From: Rhodospirillaceae bacterium
GTDB lineage: Bacteria > Pseudomonadota > Gammaproteobacteria > Steroidobacterales > Rariloculaceae
DNA length: 64,000 nucleotides
Direction of reading: 5' to 3'
Assembly: GCA_002718345.1 (NCBI GenBank)
Contig: PBDA01000030.1
Coordinates: 38,599-102,598 of the forward strand
This document shows positions 1 through 8,863 of the stretch, one piece after another; position 1 is the first letter of the stretch; every line of letters begins with the position of its first letter. The notes under the pieces were generated by a model. It worked only from the letters and a program-made list of their open reading frames with translations, was not told the DNA's origin and did not search any database. Position numbers and translations under genes: made by a program.

Positions 1-1
1 A

Positions 2-523
2 GGAGCTAGCGATAATCTTCAGACACACCTTCTGCTATGGCCAGACTTTGCAGATACATGGCCGCTTTTTTTGACTCCTGGTGGTGGGCTTACTCAGGCC
101 ATGGCTGCTTGGGGTTTGCCTTTTATTAATACTGTAATTCTTGTAACAAGCAGCATTACCGTCACATTGGCTCATTGGGCGTTAAAAAAGAATAACAGAG
201 GAGCTTTAAAGGCTTGGCTTGGTTTTACAGTTTTATTGGGAGCTGTGTTCTTAGTGCTGCAGGTAGTTGAATATTATGAGGCCTATCATGCTCTTAACCT
301 GACCATGGCCTCAGGAATTTACGGATCAACGTTTTTTATGTTAACTGGCTTTCACGGCCTGCATGTAACTTTAGGTACGATTATGTTAGCAGTGATGCTA
401 ATTCGATCAATGCGCGGTCACTTTACTCCAGACGATCATTTCGCTTTTGAGGCGGCGTCATGGTACTGGCATTTCGTTGATGTTGTGTGGCTGTTTCTCT
501 TTACTTTTGTTTATTGGTTTTGA
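2..523 (+). CDS. ctaE: Cytochrome c oxidase subunit III, 5'-truncated by the window edge
   Basis: The frame is open from base 2, so the real start lies left of the window; a TTG at 71 is internal. 173 residues are visible. Subunit III is an integral membrane part of the haem-copper terminal oxidase and supports proton uptake and stability of subunit I. Seen: the W-P-L-F-x-T-P-G segment that precedes the membrane helices of this family, an H-G-L-H-V signature in a central helix, a V-E-Y-Y-E stretch with the family's membrane glutamate, and the C-terminal W-Y-W-H-F-V-D-V-V-W block. The alternative complex III operon follows at once, so oxidase and its electron donor complex are neighbours. Subunits I and II would be expected upstream, outside the window. 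Confidence 0.93.
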   Translation, partial: GASDNLQTHLLLWPDFADTWPLFLTPGGGLTQAMAAWGLPFINTVILVTSSITVTLAHWALKKNNRGALKAWLGFTVLLGAVFLVLQVVEYYEAYHALNLTMASGIYGSTFFMLTGFHGLHVTLGTIMLAVMLIRSMRGHFTPDDHFAFEAASWYWHFVDVVWLFLFTFVYWF

Positions 524-524
524 G

Positions 525-716
525 TTAAGGCGTTATGAATCTTGTAATAAAACCAAAGGCTAGTAGTGCAAGCAGTAGAACAGCAAGTCCTACGCGAAGA
601 CTCAGTGATTTAACGGTACGGCTACTTTTCCCATGGTCTCTAACTAGAAAAAATAGTCCGTATCCCAAACAGATTGTGATAGCTAGCATTACTGCAATAA
701 TTAAGAAATTAAGCAT
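525..716 (-). CDS. Small twin-transmembrane protein, DUF2909-like
   Basis: 63 residues with two hydrophobic helices (about 3-25 and 40-60) joined by a short charged loop (V-R-D-H-G-K-S-S-R-T). Length, two-helix build and position next to the subunit III gene match the DUF2909 twin transmembrane family known beside cytochrome oxidase genes of gammaproteobacteria; the family call is from memory of the pattern. Function unknown, possibly oxidase assembly. It is convergent with ctaE with a 1-base gap and divergent from the gldC-like gene. Confidence 0.72.
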   Translation of the reverse strand: MLNFLIIAVMLAITICLGYGLFFLVRDHGKSSRTVKSLSLRVGLAVLLLALLAFGFITRFITP

Positions 717-767
717 TATGATTATGGCCTTGATTGAGGGTGTTAATCGAATCAGGGGTCAGCATTA

Positions 768-1187
768 ATGTCAAGGACTGCTGAGATAAGACTTACGGTA
801 GATTTAGATGAGGACAATATTCCAACAGAAATTTATTGGGAAGCATCTGAGGCACAAGCCTCTGGTCCAACTCAGTGTCAGGCGATGCAGCTCTCGCTCT
901 GGGATACTGAGCGTAAAACTATCGCTGCGATTGATTTGTGGGCTAAAGACACAACTGTAGATGACATGAACCTATATTTTTATCAAGCGATTCATCAAAT
1001 GGCTGATACTTATTACAAAGCAACTCACAACCAGGATGTGTCTAAGCTTATACATGAATTTGGAGAAGGATTTGGCGGTACAGTGGGATTAGTTAGCAAT
1101 CAAAGCAAGTCAGGATCCGATAATGGGAAGCATGTTATCGATCTTGTCTCTCTTGCCGAAGATAAGCGGAGTCGGAGTGTTAAATAG
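768..1187 (+). CDS. gldC: GldC-like protein, first gene of the alternative complex III operon
   Basis: 139 residues, soluble, no signal peptide. The sequence follows the GldC pattern: an R-L-T-V-D-L-D-E-D-N-I-P start, a central L-S-L-W-D-T segment, I-D-L-W-A-K-D and an F-Y-Q-A-I-H-Q-M-A-D-T-Y helix. GldC is named from gliding motility in Bacteroidetes but is also found in non-gliding bacteria; its biochemical role is not settled. The stop codon is directly followed by the ATG of actA with no gap, so the two are very likely translationally coupled. This suggests a role with the respiratory complex (assembly or quality control) and not motility. ATG 768 has an AGGGG about ten bases upstream. 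Confidence 0.8.
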   Translation: MSRTAEIRLTVDLDEDNIPTEIYWEASEAQASGPTQCQAMQLSLWDTERKTIAAIDLWAKDTTVDDMNLYFYQAIHQMADTYYKATHNQDVSKLIHEFGEGFGGTVGLVSNQSKSGSDNGKHVIDLVSLAEDKRSRSVK

Positions 1188-1751
1188 ATGAGTATTTCAA
1201 TTGTCCCATCCTTAAAAGTGCTCAAGCCTGCGGCTATTGTTGTAGGCGTTGCATTTTTGGGGCTAATACTAGGTTATTGGGCTAATGCAGCATTGACTAC
1301 AGGCAATGCACCAAGTTTTGCTCCCGGCTATGCGCCTCAGCAACCTATAGATTTTAGCCATAAGATACATGCTGGCGATAATCAAATAGATTGTTTGTAC
1401 TGTCATACTCAGGCAAGTAAATCCACATCAGCTGGTGTTCCGTCTGTTGCAAAGTGCGCAGGTTGTCACCAGCAAGTTGCTACCGATCGACCTCAGATAA
1501 GAAGAGTGATGGAATATTGGGAGAATCAAGAGCCAATTCCTTGGATAAAGGTGCATGATTTGCCCGACTTTGTCTATTTTCCGCATAAGCGACATGTAGC
1601 GGCTGGTGTAGCTTGTCAGACTTGTCATGGGCCTGTTGAGACTATGGATGTGATTTCGCGCCAAGCGCCATCTCAAATGGGGCTTTGTTTAAATTGTCAT
1701 AAAGAACATCAGGTTGAGTTTGGTACAGACTGCTTGACCTGTCATCAATGA
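1188..1751 (+). CDS. actA: Alternative complex III pentahaem cytochrome c subunit
   Basis: 187 residues. One N-terminal membrane helix (about 14-36) anchors a periplasmic domain with five C-x-x-C-H haem c sites at 69-73, 90-94, 143-147, 167-171 and 182-186. A pentahaem protein with one anchor is the ActA pattern of alternative complex III (quinol:cytochrome c/oxidase oxidoreductase). It passes electrons from the iron-sulfur subunit towards ActE or the oxidase. Histidines outside the haem motifs (F-S-H-K-I-H, F-P-H-K-R-H) are likely distal haem ligands. It starts exactly after the gldC stop and is followed 18 bases later by actB. Confidence 0.93.
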   Translation: MSISIVPSLKVLKPAAIVVGVAFLGLILGYWANAALTTGNAPSFAPGYAPQQPIDFSHKIHAGDNQIDCLYCHTQASKSTSAGVPSVAKCAGCHQQVATDRPQIRRVMEYWENQEPIPWIKVHDLPDFVYFPHKRHVAAGVACQTCHGPVETMDVISRQAPSQMGLCLNCHKEHQVEFGTDCLTCHQ

Positions 1752-1769
1752 GAAAATAAGGGCAACTAA

Positions 1770-4055
1770 ATGTCAGGTATTGACCGTCGAGACTTCCTGA
1801 AATTAGCTGGTGCTGGTGGAGCAGGTGCTGGTGCGGGATTTATGATACGGGAATCAATCAAGCACCCCGTAGAGCATTTAGTCCCATATCCTTCTCCTCC
1901 AGAGGAGTTTAGTCCTGGAATAGCTACTTGGTACAACACAGTATGTACCATGTGTTCAGCAGGTTGTGGTATTACTGTAAGGACTAGGGAAGGTAGGGCA
2001 AAAAAAATTGAGGGTAATCCGGCGCATCCAGTTAGTGAAGGGCGACTCTGTGCTCACGGTCAGGCAGGGTTACAGGTGCTTTATAACCCTGACAGATTAA
2101 CAGGGCCTATGGCACGGACCGCCGGAAGTGAAGATTTAGCACCTATTACATGGGCAGCGGGAATTTCACAGTTAGCAACCCGCATTAGAGAAATTCAATC
2201 TTCTGGTCAAGGAAACAGTGTTTGTTTTTTGAGTGAAGGAGTAGGTGGGCATCTTGGAGTTCTGCAGAAGAACTTCATGGAGCAGCTTGGTTCTACTCGT
2301 TACCACCAGTACGATTTTGCTTACCCCCATACGTTGTACTCGGCAATTCAAAACCTATTTGGTGAGTCACAACTCCCTTATTATGATTTAGCGAATGCTG
2401 ATTATGTATTGTCATTTGGTGCTGATTATTTGAGCACTTGGATTTCTCCAGTTCAGCATAGTTTAGGGTTTGGCAGGAGTCGGCATGGTGCAAGTGGGAC
2501 TAGAGGACAATTTGTACAAATTGAGCCGAGGATGTCAGTAAGTGGAGCTTCTGCTGATCAGTGGATTGCAGCAAATCCAGGTACAGAAGGAATTTTGGCT
2601 TTAGGTATTGCTAATTACATAGTTAATGAGATCGGTTATGAGGGAGCCGATAGACAAGAATGGGTTGGCTCATTGGCTCCTTATGCGCTAAATACAGTTT
2701 CCGAAAATACGGGTGTTTCTGCTTCAGTGATTAGTCATTTAGCAGAGTCATTAGCGACTGCTCAAAGTGGTTTAGCAATTGGTGGCGGTTCGGCTGGTAA
2801 TAATACAAATGGGGTAGATACCCTAGTTGCGGTAAATGCGCTTAATTATCTTGTTGGAAATCTTGGTAATGAAGGTGGATTGGTATTTAACCCTAGCCCT
2901 GTGATTGGCGAAGAAGTTAGTGGCGCTCAGGCAACCTATTCAGACATGCTGGAACTTGCAGAAGCTGCAAGAGATGGACAAATACAAGTGCTCATCATAA
3001 ATCAGACTAATCCAGTATTTAATCTTCCAGAGGTAGCTCAATTTAGAGAGGCAATTGAGCAGATACCCCTTGTGGTAAGCCTTTCTAGCTTTATAGATGA
3101 AACAAGTGCTCTAGCAACACTTATATTGCCTAGCCATACCTACCTTGAGAGTTGGGGTGATACCTTTCCTAAACCAGGAGTTGGTTTTTCAGTAGGAGCA
3201 ATTTCGCAACCTGTTGTTTCTCCGCTTTTCAACACACGAGCGACTGGAGACATAATTCTTGGTCTTGCGAAAGAAATTGGTTTGTCAGAAGCATTCCCAT
3301 GGTCAGATATGGAGGAATATCTTAAGCAAGGATGGCAAGAAATATATGCTAGGGGGAATGCTGGCAATGATAGTGGAGATTTTGAAGCATTTTGGACAGA
3401 TGTGGTTAGAGCTGGAATATGGGGTGAAAATGTTCGTGGTTCAGATTCCACTGGCCTTGCAGAAGGAGTGATTGGAACAATTGGGGTCGCATTACCTAGT
3501 TTTTCTGGCTCTAGTGATGATTATCCTTATGTTTTACATCCTTTTGTATCTGATACATTGGAAGATGGTAGTGCTGCAAATCTACCATGGATGCAAGAGC
3601 TTCCTGACCCTTTGACAAGCATTGTTTATGGCTCTTGGGTAGAGCTTAATCCAAGTACTGCAAACAACCTAAATCTGGAGGAGGGAGATGTTGTTGAAAT
3701 TCAGTCTCCACATGGAATTGTTACTGCACCTGTTTTTATTTACCCGGCTATCATGCCAGGCGTTATAGGAATGCCAATTGGTCAGGGGCATACGGATTAT
3801 GGGCGTTATGCTAGTGGGCGCGGGACAAATCCTATTCAAATTCTTTCACCTCAATTAGAACAGGAAACAGGTGATTTGGCTTGGGCAGCTACAAGAGTTT
3901 CAATTACAGCTACTGGTAGACGAGTGAATATTGTTAAGACTGGTGGTCTTGCTCGAGAGCTTGGGAGAGAGATAGTGCAGAAAGTTGATGCTGAAGAACA
4001 TACAACTCCAATAGCTGGTTTAAGCAGTATCCCAGTCAAAGTGGTGCAATCATGA
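1770..4055 (+). CDS. actB1: Alternative complex III subunit B, molybdopterin-oxidoreductase-like half (ActB1)
   Basis: 761 residues of the complex iron-sulfur molybdoenzyme superfamily. The N-terminus has a Tat signal (R-R-D-F-L-K at 6-11). A cluster motif C59-x2-C62-x3-C66-x27-C94 follows. The middle resembles the MopB fold, and a C-terminal dinucleotide-binding-type domain lies near 625-720 (G-D-V-V-E-I, then G-Q-G-H-T-D-Y-G-R-Y). In characterised ActB this half carries no molybdenum and is fused to the ferredoxin half in one protein of about 1000 residues. Here it ends with a stop that overlaps the ATG of the ferredoxin half by 4 bases, so the subunit is split. The complete four-cysteine motif suggests one extra cluster, which is an inference. 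Confidence 0.9.
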   Translation: MSGIDRRDFLKLAGAGGAGAGAGFMIRESIKHPVEHLVPYPSPPEEFSPGIATWYNTVCTMCSAGCGITVRTREGRAKKIEGNPAHPVSEGRLCAHGQAGLQVLYNPDRLTGPMARTAGSEDLAPITWAAGISQLATRIREIQSSGQGNSVCFLSEGVGGHLGVLQKNFMEQLGSTRYHQYDFAYPHTLYSAIQNLFGESQLPYYDLANADYVLSFGADYLSTWISPVQHSLGFGRSRHGASGTRGQFVQIEPRMSVSGASADQWIAANPGTEGILALGIANYIVNEIGYEGADRQEWVGSLAPYALNTVSENTGVSASVISHLAESLATAQSGLAIGGGSAGNNTNGVDTLVAVNALNYLVGNLGNEGGLVFNPSPVIGEEVSGAQATYSDMLELAEAARDGQIQVLIINQTNPVFNLPEVAQFREAIEQIPLVVSLSSFIDETSALATLILPSHTYLESWGDTFPKPGVGFSVGAISQPVVSPLFNTRATGDIILGLAKEIGLSEAFPWSDMEEYLKQGWQEIYARGNAGNDSGDFEAFWTDVVRAGIWGENVRGSDSTGLAEGVIGTIGVALPSFSGSSDDYPYVLHPFVSDTLEDGSAANLPWMQELPDPLTSIVYGSWVELNPSTANNLNLEEGDVVEIQSPHGIVTAPVFIYPAIMPGVIGMPIGQGHTDYGRYASGRGTNPIQILSPQLEQETGDLAWAATRVSITATGRRVNIVKTGGLARELGREIVQKVDAEEHTTPIAGLSSIPVKVVQS

Positions 4056-4822
4056 GTTTTATGGATACATTGCGAACACGCTGGCAGGAATACCGTAAGC
4101 CTGGGTATTACGATGAATTTGATTATGCCTGGACAATGACAATTGATCTTGATCGTTGCACAGGTTGTGGCGCATGTGTGACGGCTTGTCAGGCAGAAAA
4201 TAATATCCCCTTAGTTGGTGAAACAGAACTTGCCCGTGGTAGAGAGATGCAATGGATCCGAATTGAGCGTTACTGGGAAGGGGAGTATCCAAACGTTAAG
4301 CTAAATTTTATACCTATGCTTTGTCAGCATTGTGATGCCGCTCCTTGCGAAACTGTTTGTCCTGTTAGTGCAACTTACCATAATCAGGATGGGCTTAATG
4401 CTCAAGTTTATAATCGATGCATTGGGACGCGATCTTGTGCTGTCTACTGTCCATATGAAGTCCGGTATTTTAATTACTACGACCATGAATGGCCGTCTCC
4501 TTTAGACCAGCAGCTAAATCCGGATGTTTCTGTGCGTGAGAAAGGCGTAATGGAAAAATGTACGTTCTGTATTCAACGTATTCGCCAAGCAAAAGATACA
4601 GCTAAGGATGATGGAAGGCGACGTGTTCTTGATGGAGAGGTTCAACCGGCTTGTGTGCAGACCTGCGCTACTGAAGCGATGGTATTTGGGGATAGGAATG
4701 ATCCGCAAAGCCAAGTATCTCAATCAATGAATGATCCTCGTGCCTACCACGTTTTAGAGGAAGTAAACACAGCACCATCTGTGGTTTACCTGAAAAAGGT
4801 TGAAGCAAATGTCTCAACGTGA
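4052..4822 (+). CDS. actB2: Alternative complex III subunit B, ferredoxin-like iron-sulfur half (ActB2)
   Basis: 256 residues with the DmsB/NrfC/PsrB cluster layout. Group 1 is C36-x2-C39-x2-C42-x3-C46. Group 2 is C91-x2-C94-x4-C99-x3-C103. Group 3 is C123-x5-C129-x3-C133, and group 4 includes C170, C173, C201 and C205. In group 3 the second cysteine of the usual C-I-G-C is a threonine (T126), as expected for a [3Fe-4S] cluster, which known ActB contains along with [4Fe-4S] clusters. There is no own signal peptide, so it is presumably exported with ActB1 through the Tat pathway. It starts by ATGA overlap with actB1 and its end overlaps the start of actC. Confidence 0.92.
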   Translation: MSFMDTLRTRWQEYRKPGYYDEFDYAWTMTIDLDRCTGCGACVTACQAENNIPLVGETELARGREMQWIRIERYWEGEYPNVKLNFIPMLCQHCDAAPCETVCPVSATYHNQDGLNAQVYNRCIGTRSCAVYCPYEVRYFNYYDHEWPSPLDQQLNPDVSVREKGVMEKCTFCIQRIRQAKDTAKDDGRRRVLDGEVQPACVQTCATEAMVFGDRNDPQSQVSQSMNDPRAYHVLEEVNTAPSVVYLKKVEANVST

Positions 4823-6158
4823 GATTGCTTATTCAGAAGTTAATGATGATATTGTTCGGTCTCTAGTAGTTACTGGGCGGAATTACTACATCACTCTTGC
4901 CGTCTCTATTCTTGTAACATTTGCTTGTTTTTTTGGTCCTTGGTTTTATCAGATCCAGTACGGAATAGGTGCTGCGGGGATGAATCACCCGACTGTCTGG
5001 GGAACGTATCTAGCAAGTTTTATTTTTTGGATAGGGCTTAGTCACTCAGGCACTCTCCTGTCTGCGGTCTTACATCTCACTAATAGTGAGTGGCGCAAGG
5101 CCATGTATCGTAGTGCAGAGGCCATGACACTATTTTCGGTTATGGTTGCTGCAACAATGGTGATGGTGCATGTTGGTAGGCCCTGGTTTGTGCATTGGGC
5201 GGTTCCTTACCCTAATCAAATGGAGATGTGGCCTAATTTTCGCTCTCCTCTCATGTTTGATGTGATGGCAATTACGACTTATATGACCGGAAGTATAATT
5301 TTTATATACATGGGAACTATTCCAGATTTTGCTGCAGTAAGGGATCGTACGACAGGATGGCGGCACCATATGTATGTGCTACTCTCATTAGGGTGGCGTG
5401 GAACTGATACTGAATGGCACAGATTACATTGGGCTTATACATTTTTAGCAGTGCTAATTGTACCTTTAGCAGTTTCAGTGCATAGCATTGTATCTTGGGA
5501 TTTTGCGCTTTCTATAGTTCCTGCATTGCATCAAACAATCTTTGCACCGTATTTTGTAGTTGGGGCAATTTACTCAGGTACAGCAGGTATAGTCACAGTT
5601 ATGTTCGTTCTTCGGAAGTATATGAAGTTCGAACATCTAATCACTAAATTGCATTTTGATAATCTTGGTAAATTGCTGCTCGTTATGTCATTGCTTTGGA
5701 CCTATATCAATGCAGTGGAACTTTTTACTGGCTGGTACAGTGAGAGTTCAGAGGAGTACGAGGCGCTTGGTTTTAGATTATTTGGATTTTACGGGCCACT
5801 TTATTGGGAAATGATACTCTTTTGTGCGGTGGCCCCACTTCTGCTTATCTCAAAACGCTTTAGAACTTCTTTCGTGCCTATGCTTATTTTGTCAATTGCC
5901 ATAAACATTGGAATGTATACAGAACGATTTCTTATTGTTGCTACCTCCCTACCTCGGCAATATCTGCCGGATGCATGGGGAATGTACTATCCGAGTTTAG
6001 TAGAAATCTTGATTATGATTGGTTCATTTGGAATGTTTACGACCCTCTTTTTAATATTCGTAAAAATATTTCCAAGCGTTTCATTATACGAAGTTAAAGA
6101 GACCTTGCCTGAACCACAACCAAAGCTAAGAACTCAATCTGAGAGTGGAGCATCATAA
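4809..6158 (+). CDS. actC: Alternative complex III quinol-binding membrane subunit ActC (NrfD/PsrC family)
   Basis: 449 residues from ATG 4809, preferred over an in-frame TTG at 4800 because AAGG lies about ten bases upstream. Polytopic, with about ten hydrophobic helices, in the NrfD/PsrC pattern that binds the quinone pool in complex iron-sulfur molybdoenzymes. Seen: an early W-I-G-L-S-H-S-G segment with a histidine near the proposed quinol site, the M-V-H-V-G-R-P segment, and a late T-E-R-F-L-I-V helix. ActC is thought to oxidise menaquinol or ubiquinol and feed ActB. It overlaps actB2 by 14 bases and its stop overlaps the actD ATG by one base. Confidence 0.93.
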   Translation: MSQREIAYSEVNDDIVRSLVVTGRNYYITLAVSILVTFACFFGPWFYQIQYGIGAAGMNHPTVWGTYLASFIFWIGLSHSGTLLSAVLHLTNSEWRKAMYRSAEAMTLFSVMVAATMVMVHVGRPWFVHWAVPYPNQMEMWPNFRSPLMFDVMAITTYMTGSIIFIYMGTIPDFAAVRDRTTGWRHHMYVLLSLGWRGTDTEWHRLHWAYTFLAVLIVPLAVSVHSIVSWDFALSIVPALHQTIFAPYFVVGAIYSGTAGIVTVMFVLRKYMKFEHLITKLHFDNLGKLLLVMSLLWTYINAVELFTGWYSESSEEYEALGFRLFGFYGPLYWEMILFCAVAPLLLISKRFRTSFVPMLILSIAINIGMYTERFLIVATSLPRQYLPDAWGMYYPSLVEILIMIGSFGMFTTLFLIFVKIFPSVSLYEVKETLPEPQPKLRTQSESGAS

Positions 6159-6670
6159 TGGCAATAAATGCATTAGGACTTTTTGATGCACCATCTTCTG
6201 CATTAGAAGCTGCTGGTGAATTAAAAGGTGCAGGATTCGAAGCTCCCGAGATAATTTCTCCAATTCCTATTCATGGCGTAGAAAAGGTATTAGGAAAAAA
6301 GAAGAATATTATTAAGCGATTTACTTTTTTTGGCGCATTATTTGGGGGGATAGGCGGTTTTGCGCTGGCGGCTGGTACTGCTGTGTTGTATGTACATGTA
6401 ACAGGGGGAAGGCCAGTTATAGCGATACCACCGTTTTTAATTATTACCTATGAGTTAACAATTCTTTGTGGAATTTTGGCGACTGTAGCAGGATTCTTTT
6501 TAAGCTCACGTTTGCCTGCGATGCGGGACAGAGTTTACGCGCCAGAGGCAGCTGTAGATAAATTTGCTGTTACTGTTGAGTGTGAGGATTCAGAACAATT
6601 TAGACGTGCCCATGAAATATTACAGAACGCGGGTGCTGAAGAAATAAGAGAATTGGGGGGTAGTGAGTGA
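6158..6670 (+). CDS. actD: Alternative complex III membrane subunit ActD (DUF3341 family)
   Basis: 170 residues. A cytoplasmic N-terminal domain of about 50 residues precedes two membrane helices (about 56-79 and 92-116) and a soluble C-terminal ferredoxin-like tail. This matches ActD, a structural subunit of alternative complex III without cofactors. The start overlaps the actC stop (TAATG) and the stop overlaps the GTG of actE, which fits one polycistronic message. Confidence 0.9.
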   Translation: MAINALGLFDAPSSALEAAGELKGAGFEAPEIISPIPIHGVEKVLGKKKNIIKRFTFFGALFGGIGGFALAAGTAVLYVHVTGGRPVIAIPPFLIITYELTILCGILATVAGFFLSSRLPAMRDRVYAPEAAVDKFAVTVECEDSEQFRRAHEILQNAGAEEIRELGGSE

Positions 6671-7194
6671 AGTTTTTTATTATGAAAAAAGAACTTACTT
6701 TATTTCTTGTTTTATGGGTCCCAATTATTAGTTGGGGATTTCCTTGGAATCAAGATATGGTAGATCAGCCTACTGAAAAACCTTTAGAATCAGAAGCTCC
6801 TCCAGGACCAGGTTCAATCCCTATACTTGGTGGTGAAACCCTACCTGCTCCAACGACCGTAGTTGGCATGACAGAGGCTAAAGATGATGCTGCTTCATTA
6901 GAGAATCCAGTGCCTATGACCCAACAGTCAATAGATCGGGGTAAAACACTATATGAAATCAACTGCTCAGTTTGTCATGGTGCTGGCGGGGAGGGTGATG
7001 GGACAGTAGGGCTTCTTTTTAGCGTGGCTCCAGTAAATTTAAATGATGCCTACACACAAGACCAGGCTGATGGGTCGATATTCTTCACTATTACACGTGG
7101 TAGGGGTGTCATGCCATATTATCGAGATGCTCTGGATCACGAAGAGCGTTGGCATGTTATTAACTATCTTAGAGCGGAGTTTGGATCAGAATGA
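6667..7194 (+). CDS. actE: Alternative complex III monohaem cytochrome c subunit ActE
   Basis: 175 residues from GTG 6667, which overlaps the actD stop (GTGA) and has a G-run six bases upstream; an ATG at 6682 is the other possible start. It has a hydrophobic N-terminus (about 9-24), then the M-V-D-Q-P motif typical of ActE, a proline-rich linker, and one haem c site C-S-V-C-H at 100-104. A methionine in V-M-P-Y-Y is the probable sixth ligand. Many ActE proteins are lipoproteins; here no lipobox cysteine is visible, so it is either cleaved and soluble or held by the signal segment. Role: electron exit to the oxidase. Confidence 0.9.
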   Translation: MKFFIMKKELTLFLVLWVPIISWGFPWNQDMVDQPTEKPLESEAPPGPGSIPILGGETLPAPTTVVGMTEAKDDAASLENPVPMTQQSIDRGKTLYEINCSVCHGAGGEGDGTVGLLFSVAPVNLNDAYTQDQADGSIFFTITRGRGVMPYYRDALDHEERWHVINYLRAEFGSE

Positions 7195-8381
7195 ATGAAT
7201 CCCATGCAATCTCCCCAACAGGCGGAAAGCAACCTTTAGTACTACTAGCATCCCTTCTTGCTATATTTATTGGAGGTCTTGGTAATCTGTTTTTCAGAGG
7301 TGATCAGCTAGATGTGGGTTTGTTTACTGTTTCATTTCTATTTTTGATGGGGATTAGCCAAGCAGGCATTGTGTTTTGTGCAATAACTCGACTTACTCGA
7401 GCACACTGGTCAAAGCCATATTACCGATTAGCGGAAATTAGTACATTGGCATTTGCCCCATTTGCAATTATCGGTTTTCTGTTTATATATTTTTATGGTC
7501 AAGATGACTTATTTTACTGGTTGCACCATTCAGTAGAGCATTCTCCTGAAGAGCATGTTAGCCCATGGTTGAATATTAACTTTCTTTTGATTAGGCATTT
7601 GTTGGCCTTAGGTGCTTTCTATGGTTTGAGTGCCTACTACGTTATTAAAGGTATTAAAGTTGACCTTTCTAATACGATAGGTGATACAGCAGCTCATCTT
7701 AAAAAAGAAGATGAGTTGTATTTGTTGTCTCCAGTAATTTTAGGACTTTACATACTATGTAATACATTCTTTGCTTGGGATTATGCCATGATGTTGATAC
7801 CGCATTGGCATAGCACAGTATTCCCAATTATTTTTTGGTTTGGCAATATGTTTGCTGGAACAGCCGCTTTAATAGCTTTCCCAATTTTGCTAAGAAAAAG
7901 TGCCAATTCGCCATTTGGTCCTGATCAGACTCGATGCCTTGGTATGGTATTAACTGGATTTACGCTCGTCTGGTTTTATATGTTTTGGGCTCAATTTTTT
8001 GTGATGTGGTTTGGAAACCTTCCTCGGGAGACTGATGGGTTATTTCGGCAGATGTATGGACATTATGGGCCATATTTTTGGGCAATGATGGGTGGTTGCT
8101 TTTTTATACCTTTTGTTTCTTTTATATTCGCTTTCGTCAAGCGCTCTCTGGTAACAATGGGGATTCTTGCTCTTTGTATTAATCTGGGAATTTGGCTACA
8201 AAAGTATCTAATGGTCGTGCCAGTTTTTTCACCGGACAATACACCATTCAATAGTTGGATTGATATTGCTGCAGCCACAGGACTTTTAGCTGGGTTTATA
8301 GCGGCAATAATAATTCTATCTAAAAGAGTGCCTATCTATTCAAGCTGGGAGCTGGCTTTAAAGCCTCAACGACGAGATTAA
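7191..8381 (+). CDS. actF: Alternative complex III membrane subunit ActF
   Basis: 396 residues, about ten membrane helices, distantly similar to ActC (NrfD-like fold). ActF is a structural partner of ActC in alternative complex III. Seen: M-G-I-S-Q-A-G and T-R-A-H-W segments at the second helix, F-A-W-D-Y-A-M-M-L-I-P-H-W-H-S in the centre, and a C-terminal cytoplasmic V-P-I-Y-S-S-W-E-L. The ATG overlaps the actE stop by 4 bases. It is the last gene of the operon; no clear intrinsic terminator follows in 8382-8535. Confidence 0.92.
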   Translation: MNESHAISPTGGKQPLVLLASLLAIFIGGLGNLFFRGDQLDVGLFTVSFLFLMGISQAGIVFCAITRLTRAHWSKPYYRLAEISTLAFAPFAIIGFLFIYFYGQDDLFYWLHHSVEHSPEEHVSPWLNINFLLIRHLLALGAFYGLSAYYVIKGIKVDLSNTIGDTAAHLKKEDELYLLSPVILGLYILCNTFFAWDYAMMLIPHWHSTVFPIIFWFGNMFAGTAALIAFPILLRKSANSPFGPDQTRCLGMVLTGFTLVWFYMFWAQFFVMWFGNLPRETDGLFRQMYGHYGPYFWAMMGGCFFIPFVSFIFAFVKRSLVTMGILALCINLGIWLQKYLMVVPVFSPDNTPFNSWIDIAAATGLLAGFIAAIIILSKRVPIYSSWELALKPQRRD

Positions 8382-8535
8382 AAACTTTAGAAAGATTTTA
8401 GTCGCAGAAAAAATACACTTTAGGCATAGAACCTATTAATATCAAAGCGCTTATGTGTTTTAAGATGCATAGTTTAACTATGTTTTAAGCTATCTCAGAC
8501 TATTCAAATTCCTGTTAGCTAAGGTTATTAAATTA

Positions 8536-8763
8536 ATGAAGAAATGGTTAAAAAAATTATTGCGAAACGATAGCGTATTTCTTTCATTGGTGTATACAGT
8601 CGGGCATATTTTTATTGCTGCATTGTGCGCTGTATTGATCACTGGAGCATCACTACAGTTAGCAACTATTGATGCTTTAGTAGAGCCGGTAATTAATGGT
8701 TTCTGGTTCTATTTCCTGCATGTGCTTTGGAAGAAAAAATTTAGAAAATATGAACACGCATAA
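8536..8763 (+). CDS. Small membrane protein, DUF2061-like
   Basis: 75 residues. A basic N-terminus (M-K-K-W-L-K-K-L-L-R) is followed by two hydrophobic helices (about 15-40 and 45-65) and a basic end. The spacing T-G-A-S ... L-V-E-P-V-I-N-G-F-W-F-Y-F-L-H resembles the DUF2061 small membrane family, but this is a weak pattern match. It stands 154 bases after actF in the same direction and is convergent with the dihaem cytochrome gene. Function unknown. Confidence 0.55.
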   Translation: MKKWLKKLLRNDSVFLSLVYTVGHIFIAALCAVLITGASLQLATIDALVEPVINGFWFYFLHVLWKKKFRKYEHA

Positions 8764-8863
8764 AAATCTATTTGTTTTTATAAAAAATATATTAGAGAAA
8801 GAATGAAGTAATCTAAACTCGCTTTTTATGATTGATGAGCTCTCATAAATGACAGAAATAGCA

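Noticed and set aside
535..768. Plus-strand 77-residue open frame between ctaE and gldC
   Set aside because: It is antisense to the DUF2909-like gene, low in complexity and without family features.
3140..3451. Minus-strand frame inside actB1, and similar shadows in gyrA, rpsA and pnp
   Set aside because: All lie inside well-supported genes and show no domain, signal or ribosome site of their own.
4800..4808. TTG start for actC
   Set aside because: ATG 4809 has better ribosome-site spacing and gives the more usual N-terminus.
8825..8849. TTTATGA / TCATAAA inverted repeat between the convergent small membrane gene and the cytochrome gene
   Set aside because: AT-only weak stem with an 11-base loop and no following T-run; not convincing as a terminator.
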